Source: Lentzea flava (GTDB lineage: Bacteria > Actinomycetota > Actinomycetes > Mycobacteriales > Pseudonocardiaceae). From it: 64,000 nucleotides of DNA. The DNA lies in NCBI RefSeq assembly GCF_014648475.1, contig NZ_BMRE01000003.1, forward strand, positions 186,001-250,000, given 5' to 3'. Under the pieces are notes generated by a model. That model worked only from the letters and a program-made list of their open reading frames with translations, ran no database searches and was not told the DNA's origin. How positions within the stretch are numbered: the first letter of the stretch is position 1; every line of letters begins with the position of its first letter. Positions 59,875-64,000 of this stretch are shown here, piece after piece. A program made the position numbers and the translations under genes.

Positions 59875-60852
59875 ATGAAGATCGCTGTTCTCGGAGCCGG
59901 AGCGATCGGTGCCTACGTCGGTGCGGCCTTGCACCGCGCGGGCGTGGAAGTCCACCTGATCGCGCGCGGAGCCCATCTCGCCGCCATGCAGCAGCACGGC
60001 GTGCGAGTGCTGAGCCCGCGCGGTGACTTCACCGCGCGTCCACACGCGACCGACTCACCTTCGGAGGTGGGCGAGGTCGACTACGTGTTCCTGGGCCTGA
60101 AGGCGTACTCGTACGCCTCCGCGGGCGACCTGCTGGCACCGCTGCTGGGCCCTTCCACCGCGGTGATCGCAGCGCAGAACGGCATCCCGTGGTGGTACTT
60201 CCACGGCATGACGGGCCACCCGCTCGAAGGCCACCGCATCGAGGCCGTGGACCCCGGCGGCGCGGTGACGGCCGTCCTGCCGATGGAACGAGCGATCGGC
60301 TGCGTTGTCTACTGCTCGACCGAGATCGAGTCGCCCGGCATCATCCGCCACCTCGAAGGCACCCGCTTCTCGATCGGCGAGCCAGACCGGTCGATCTCCC
60401 CGCGCTGCGTGGCGCTGAGCGAGGCGATGATCGCGGGCGGCCTGAAGTGCCCGGTGGAGAAGGACGTCCGCGAGGACATCTGGATCAAACTGATGGGCAA
60501 CGTGGCGTTCAACCCGCTGAGCGCCCTGACCCGCGCGACGATGGTGGAGATCTGCGACCACTCGGACAGCCGCTCGCTGGTGGCGCAAATGATGGCCGAA
60601 ACCCTGACCATCGCCCGAGCCGCGGGCTGCGACCCGCAGATCTCCATCGAGAAGCGCATCGACGGCGCGCGGCGCGTCGGACACCACAAGACCTCGATGC
60701 TGCAGGACCTGGAGGCCGGCAAACGGCTGGAGATCGACGCGATCATCGGCGCAGTGGTGGAGATCGCCTCGCTGACCCGCGTGCCGGCGCCGACGCTGCG
60801 GCACGTCTACGCGGCCATCGACCTGCTGTCGCGCACCTCGCTGGTGTCCTGA
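59875..60852 (+). CDS. Ketopantoate-reductase-family enzyme, candidate oxalyl-CoA reductase
   Basis: A 325-residue PanE/ApbA-family NAD(P)H enzyme. IAVLGAGAIGAYVGAALHRAG is the cofactor loop, the family Lys is in FLGLKAYSYASAG (about residue 72) and the second in KDVREDIWIKLMGNVAFNPLSALTR (about 205). The NGIPWWYFHG segment is a feature of a PanE side branch. In Methylobacterium extorquens a PanE paralogue (PanE2) reduces oxalyl-CoA to glyoxylate; co-regulation with frc/oxc here suggests the same. A pantothenate role remains possible. Confidence 0.82.
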   Translation: MKIAVLGAGAIGAYVGAALHRAGVEVHLIARGAHLAAMQQHGVRVLSPRGDFTARPHATDSPSEVGEVDYVFLGLKAYSYASAGDLLAPLLGPSTAVIAAQNGIPWWYFHGMTGHPLEGHRIEAVDPGGAVTAVLPMERAIGCVVYCSTEIESPGIIRHLEGTRFSIGEPDRSISPRCVALSEAMIAGGLKCPVEKDVREDIWIKLMGNVAFNPLSALTRATMVEICDHSDSRSLVAQMMAETLTIARAAGCDPQISIEKRIDGARRVGHHKTSMLQDLEAGKRLEIDAIIGAVVEIASLTRVPAPTLRHVYAAIDLLSRTSLVS

Positions 60853-60957
60853 GCCGGTGCTGGGTTTGCGGGCACTGTTCGCGTGCTGTTCTAACGGTGA
60901 TGGGTGTGACCGTTCGTGAGCTGGTTCCGTGGTCGTGGCAGCCATGTGGACTCGTGG

Positions 60958-61024
60958 GCGTGACGTCGCCTTGCGTGGGTGGTTGCGTGGGCATTGACGA
61001 GCCGGGTCATTTCATCGCCGCTTC
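60958..61024. repeat. Left inverted repeat of the DUF222-HNH element
   Basis: Starts GCGTGACG, then 16 bases later GTTGCGTGGG (60982) and ends CATTTCATCGCCGCTTC after a one-base difference (TCATTTC). The reverse complement of 62766-62834 has the same three blocks at nearly the same spacing. Together they frame the HNH gene. Confidence 0.75.
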
Positions 61025-61028
61025 GCGA

Positions 61029-61160
61029 CGCTCGCGATTGGGGCTTGACTTCGGGGCCCTTGCGAGGCGCAGATCGGCCTTCAAAAGCCGGGCATGAGGA
61101 GCCCGGCCGATCCGAACACGGTAGCACCTCGCACCCAAAGTCAAGCCCCAATCGCGAGCG
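61029..61160. repeat. 132-base nested hairpin
   Basis: A perfect 23-bp stem pairs 61029-61051 (starting CGCTCGCGATTGGGGCTTGA) with 61138-61160. Inside it, TGCGAGG (61061) pairs with CCTCGCA (61127), GATCGGCC (61072) with GGCCGATC (61105), and CCGGG with CCCGG around ATGAGGAG. Could be a structured RNA, a cruciform end of the element or a recombination site. No ORF is convincing. Confidence 0.75.
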
Positions 61161-61483
61161 TGCGTGGTTGCGTTAGGCGGTCGGGTTCCGGAGATTACCG
61201 CTTGAACAGCGTGGCATCAGGCCTTTACGGCTCGGCTTCGCCGTCGCAGTTTCGGGGAGGCACCTCGGCTTTGCCGTTGGTAATGCGTGGCGGCGGGGGC
61301 TTTGTGGTTTGTGTCGTATTGCCGCAGTGGGATCGGTGCTTGTCTTCGGGTGATCGCTCTTGTCGTTGTCTCGGCTTCCGGCTGTGTCTGGCCGGGTTGT
61401 GGGCATGGCTGTGCCACGGCCGTGGTGGTGCTGCACGGCCGTGGCGGTTGGCGTGGGGGCCGCTCGCGTTCCCCTGGTCGGGG
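61161..61483. other. Gap without a recognised gene
   Basis: About 320 bases between the hairpin and the HNH stop. Open frames here are short and of low-complexity composition. It contains a short repeated GCACGGCCGTGG-like motif but no operator, tRNA or coding signal I can support. Confidence 0.5.
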
Positions 61484-62689
61484 TCAGGCGGCGGTGTGGA
61501 GCTGGTTGCGTCTGGGTCTGCGTTGAGGGTCGAGCCAGGCGGGCGGGTAGAAGACCGGCACGCCCTGCTCGATCGTGACTTCCCAGCCGCTGCGGTGGAT
61601 GAGCGTGTGGTGGTGACGGCACAGCAGCACGCCGTTGTCGACGCGGGTGTCGCCGCCGTCGGCCCAGTGATGAACATGGTGGGCATCGCAATGCTTCGGC
61701 GGGCGGTGGCAGCCGGGGAAGGCGCAGCCGTGATCGCGGGCGACCAGCGCGCGGCGGATCCCGGCGGTGAACAGCCGCGACCGGCGGCCCACGTCGAGCG
61801 GCTGGGATTTCCCACCCAGGACGATCGGGATGATGCCCGCAGAGCAAGCGAGCTGGCGGACCTGGTCAGCGGGGATGCGGTCGCCGTTGTCCAGCACCGC
61901 GTGACCCATCTGCGCGGCCAGGTCCTCGTAGGCCATGGTCAGGGTCAACGCGACCGGTTCGCCGCCGTGTTCGGGCAGCTGGTCCGCGCGCAGGGTCAGG
62001 TCGATCAGTTCGGCCAGGGCGTCGCCCTGGCGTTCGTCGAGCGAGCGCGGGTCGGGGCCTTCGTCGGTGGTCGGGCGGGGCTTGGCCAGCGGGTCGAGCA
62101 GGGTCGCGAACTTGGCGCCGGTGATCGCGTCCAGGGTTGCCGCGAGCTTCCAGTCCCCGGCCTTGTTCTGGCGCAGCGTGAGCCGGTTGCCCGGCGGGGC
62201 GGGTTCGGGGTCGCGGGGTTCGGGGTCGTTCTGGTAGAGGCCGTAGGCCAGGTCTTTGCCGAACGTGCGCACCGCGGCGGGCTCGTGGTCGCGGGCGCAG
62301 TCCACGACCAGGTTCTCGACCTCGGCGGGCAGGTTCTTCATCGCCTCCGCGACCGCGACGACGTGGTCGAGCGACAGCGCGCCCTCGGCCGCCGCCGCGG
62401 CGGTCACCGGAAGGGCGGGGGCGAGTTCGCTGCCGGTCGGAGTGATCTCACTGCTGAGCAGGACGGCCTGATCCACCCAGCGCTTGGCGGTCGCCGGGTC
62501 CCAGCGGAGGGCGTGCCGCAGCACCTGCGGCAGAGTTTTGTACCCCAGCTCCGCGGCGGCTCCGCGCCGATTCAACTCGGCGATGTCCTGCATCACCGCA
62601 TATTCGCGGGCCCGGATTTCCGTCACCTTGCCGACGATGCTGCGCAGCAGCTCGTCAGTAGGGAGGAGGGAAAGCCCGGGGTCGCTCAC
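61484..62689 (-). CDS. DUF222 / HNH endonuclease-family protein
   Basis: A 401-residue protein of the mycobacterial 13E12-repeat type. The N-terminal DUF222 helical region (residues about 10-250) contains LNRRGAAAELGYKTLPQVLRHAL. The C-terminal HNH domain has the zinc cysteines and catalytic His: CAFPGCHRPPKHCDAHHVHHWADGG, then NGVLLCRHHHTLIHRSGWEV. GTG start at 62689. Such genes are multicopy and often linked to prophage or repeat elements. Here it is flanked by imperfect inverted repeats and separates two members of the oxalate regulon. Confidence 0.88.
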   Translation of the reverse strand: MSDPGLSLLPTDELLRSIVGKVTEIRAREYAVMQDIAELNRRGAAAELGYKTLPQVLRHALRWDPATAKRWVDQAVLLSSEITPTGSELAPALPVTAAAAAEGALSLDHVVAVAEAMKNLPAEVENLVVDCARDHEPAAVRTFGKDLAYGLYQNDPEPRDPEPAPPGNRLTLRQNKAGDWKLAATLDAITGAKFATLLDPLAKPRPTTDEGPDPRSLDERQGDALAELIDLTLRADQLPEHGGEPVALTLTMAYEDLAAQMGHAVLDNGDRIPADQVRQLACSAGIIPIVLGGKSQPLDVGRRSRLFTAGIRRALVARDHGCAFPGCHRPPKHCDAHHVHHWADGGDTRVDNGVLLCRHHHTLIHRSGWEVTIEQGVPVFYPPAWLDPQRRPRRNQLHTAA

Positions 62690-62765
62690 GTGTTCGACTC
62701 TACCGCAAGATCACGAGAATATTACGGTCGAAAATGAACACTATCGAGTGAAGTGGCAATTTCCG

Positions 62766-62834
62766 GAAGCGGCGATGAAATGTCCTCGCTCGGTAAAACA
62801 CCCACGCAACGGCCGAAGCGAGGTGGCGTCACGC
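62766..62834. repeat. Right inverted repeat of the DUF222-HNH element
   Basis: Contains GAAGCGGCGATGAAATG (62766), CCCACGCAAC (62801) and CGTCACGC (62827), the complements of the three left-end blocks at 60958-61024, with 24 bases between the last two starts on both sides. The rest of 62690-62957 shows nothing else recognisable. Confidence 0.75.
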
Positions 62835-62957
62835 AAGCTAAGACCCCTCTGTCGGCCCGCTACGACCCGGCCACCGCGACCCGGCCCGCTGCGAGCCGAC
62901 CCGCGCGCGGCCCGCGTCCCAGCCGCCAAACCGCAACAGGGGCTAGCGCATACCGAA

Positions 62958-62973
62958 GATTGCATACAGTATG
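62958..62973. promoter_or_regulatory. GntR-regulon operator 6 (formate dehydrogenase)
   Basis: GATTGCATACAGTATG, the reverse complement of operator 1 over its 16 central bases. It lies 20 bases before the formate dehydrogenase ATG, just ahead of the GGAGG ribosome site. Confidence 0.85.
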
Positions 62974-62992
62974 GAGGGCAGGAGGTGTCGTG

Positions 62993-64000
62993 ATGAGCAG
63001 GCGGAAGAAGACCGAGCCGTACGTGCGGCTCACCCAGCCGCTGGTGCGCGACGCAGGCATCCTGCGCCCTGCCACCTGGGACGAAGCGCTGGACCGCGCG
63101 GCCGAGGGGTTTCGCAGGAACGTGGCCAGGCACGGGCCGGACGCGTTCGGGATGTTCTCCTGTGCCAGGGCCACCAACGAGATGAACTACATGGCGCAGA
63201 AGTTCACGCGGGCGGTCATCGGCACGAACAACGTCGACTCGTGCAACCGCACGTGTCACGCGCCCAGTGTGGCGGGGCTGGCCAAGGTCTTCGGCAGTGG
63301 TGGTGGGACATCGTCCTACCAGGAGATCGAGGACGCCGACCTCATCATCCTGTGGGGGTCCAACGCGCGCGAGGCGCACCCGATTTTCTTCCAGCACGTG
63401 CTGAAGGCGGTCAACAAGGGCGCGAAGCTGTACGTGGTCGACCCGCGGCTGACGAGCACCGGGAAGTGGGCGCACAGGTGGTTGCGGCTCAACGTCGGCA
63501 CCGACATCCCGCTGGCCCACGCCATCGCGCGGGAGATCATCGCGTCGAACCTGGCGAACCTGAGTTTCATCGAGCGTGCGACCGAAGGGTTCGAGGAGTT
63601 CGTCAAGGCGGTCGAGCCGTGGACGCTGCCCGTCGCCGAGCTGGAGACCGGCGTGCCAGCTGAGCTCATCCGCGAGCTCGCACATGCTTACGCCAAGGCC
63701 GATCGCGGGCAGCTCAGCTGGACCCTCGGGATCACCGAGCACCACAACGGCACGGACAACGTGCTCAGCCTCATCAACCTGGCGCTGCTCACCGGGCACG
63801 TCGGGCGGTACGGGGCCGGGCTGAACCCGTTGCGCGGGCAGAACAACGTCCAGGGCGGCGGTGACATGGGGGCCATTCCTGACCGCCTGCCCGGCTTCCA
63901 GGACATCACGGATCCGGACGTCACGGCCAGGTTCAACGCCGCCTGGGGTGCGAGCATCCAGCCGAAGAAGGGCTGGAACCTCACCCAGATGCTCGAGGCG
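62993..64000 (+). CDS. Molybdopterin formate dehydrogenase, catalytic subunit (3' end outside window)
   Basis: The first 336 codons of a molybdopterin oxidoreductase. The ATG at 62993 follows GGAGG by seven bases. RPATWDEALDRAAEGF, FGMFSCARATNEMNY and NNVDSCNRTCHAPSVAGLAKVFG are formate-dehydrogenase-like; the Mo ligand position (the Sec of E. coli FdhF) is the Cys of TCHAPSVAG. DLIILWGSNAREAHPI and VVDPRLTSTGKWA bind the pterin cofactor. The short N-terminus has no 4Fe-4S cysteine cluster or Tat signal, so this is a cytoplasmic form needing other partners. Oxidises the formate released from oxalate. Confidence 0.9.
   Translation, partial: MSRRKKTEPYVRLTQPLVRDAGILRPATWDEALDRAAEGFRRNVARHGPDAFGMFSCARATNEMNYMAQKFTRAVIGTNNVDSCNRTCHAPSVAGLAKVFGSGGGTSSYQEIEDADLIILWGSNAREAHPIFFQHVLKAVNKGAKLYVVDPRLTSTGKWAHRWLRLNVGTDIPLAHAIAREIIASNLANLSFIERATEGFEEFVKAVEPWTLPVAELETGVPAELIRELAHAYAKADRGQLSWTLGITEHHNGTDNVLSLINLALLTGHVGRYGAGLNPLRGQNNVQGGGDMGAIPDRLPGFQDITDPDVTARFNAAWGASIQPKKGWNLTQMLEA

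Noticed and set aside
60958..62834. Classical insertion sequence
   Set aside because: No transposase motif is present; only DUF222-HNH is encoded and no clear target duplication was seen, so it is listed as an inverted-repeat-framed element.
62993..63300. Selenocysteine in the formate dehydrogenase
   Set aside because: The Mo-ligand position is a normal TGT cysteine codon in TCHAPSVAG; no in-frame TGA occurs.
1..64000. tRNA, rRNA, CRISPR arrays and secondary-metabolite synthases
   Set aside because: Searched by eye on both strands; no cloverleaf, rRNA signature, repeat-spacer array or NRPS/PKS domain was found.

Overview
This is a high-GC actinobacterial chromosome segment. Protein families and style (translationally coupled genes with 4-base overlaps, many GTG starts, LuxR-type AAA regulators, type VII secretion substrates, a DUF222-HNH gene) fit a Pseudonocardiaceae-type genome such as Lentzea or Saccharothrix. 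That placement is my inference; no rRNA or tRNA is present to support it.

Layout. 1-8.9 kb: secreted enzymes (a truncated subtilisin-like protease and a metallophosphatase sharing one C-terminal domain), then a coupled run of MFS transporter, two exported propeller-like proteins and L-serine ammonia-lyase, then a HAF-repeat protein. 8.9-13.9 kb: two identical 167-bp fold-back elements in inverted orientation bracket a LuxR regulator, two sister VOC proteins and a flavin oxidoreductase gene broken by deletion plus an internal inversion. 14-18.7 kb: an MDR reductase, a carboxylesterase and a small type VII-like cluster. 18.7-22.8 kb: a three-gene oxidative operon (ferritin-like hydrolase family, FeS reductase, EphD-like fusion) divergent from a TetR gene, with palindromes between them. 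22.8-26.9 kb: single genes, several exported. 26.9-32.8 kb: a complete protocatechuate/4-hydroxybenzoate operon, pcaHGBDCIJ-pobA. 36.5-48.4 kb: ABC exporter, oxidoreductases, DedA protein, a NACHT protein and a type VII substrate/EspG operon ending in a serine hydrolase.

The most coherent system is an oxalate/formate regulon scattered over 32.8-64 kb. A FadR-type GntR repressor gene (59.1-59.8 kb) lies among six copies of an operator-like sequence (core ATAC-N-GTATGCAATC, or a wide-spaced variant). The sites precede moeA/oxlT-fdhD, sucCD-like genes/oxc-frc-acyl-CoA synthetase, a small orphan protein, gntR itself, a PanE-like reductase and a formate dehydrogenase. Read together: OFA antiporter imports oxalate; Frc makes oxalyl-CoA; Oxc decarboxylates it to formyl-CoA; the PanE-like enzyme may reduce oxalyl-CoA to glyoxylate; formate is oxidised by the Mo-dependent dehydrogenase, which needs FdhD and MoeA. 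Two ADP-forming CoA ligase systems, a divergent Nramp-fold transporter and a TerC protein accompany it, with roles I cannot fix from sequence.

Between the PanE-like gene and the formate dehydrogenase sits a DUF222-HNH gene framed by about 67-bp imperfect inverted repeats, next to a strong 132-bp hairpin: probably an inserted element. No CRISPR array, transposase, tRNA or rRNA was seen.
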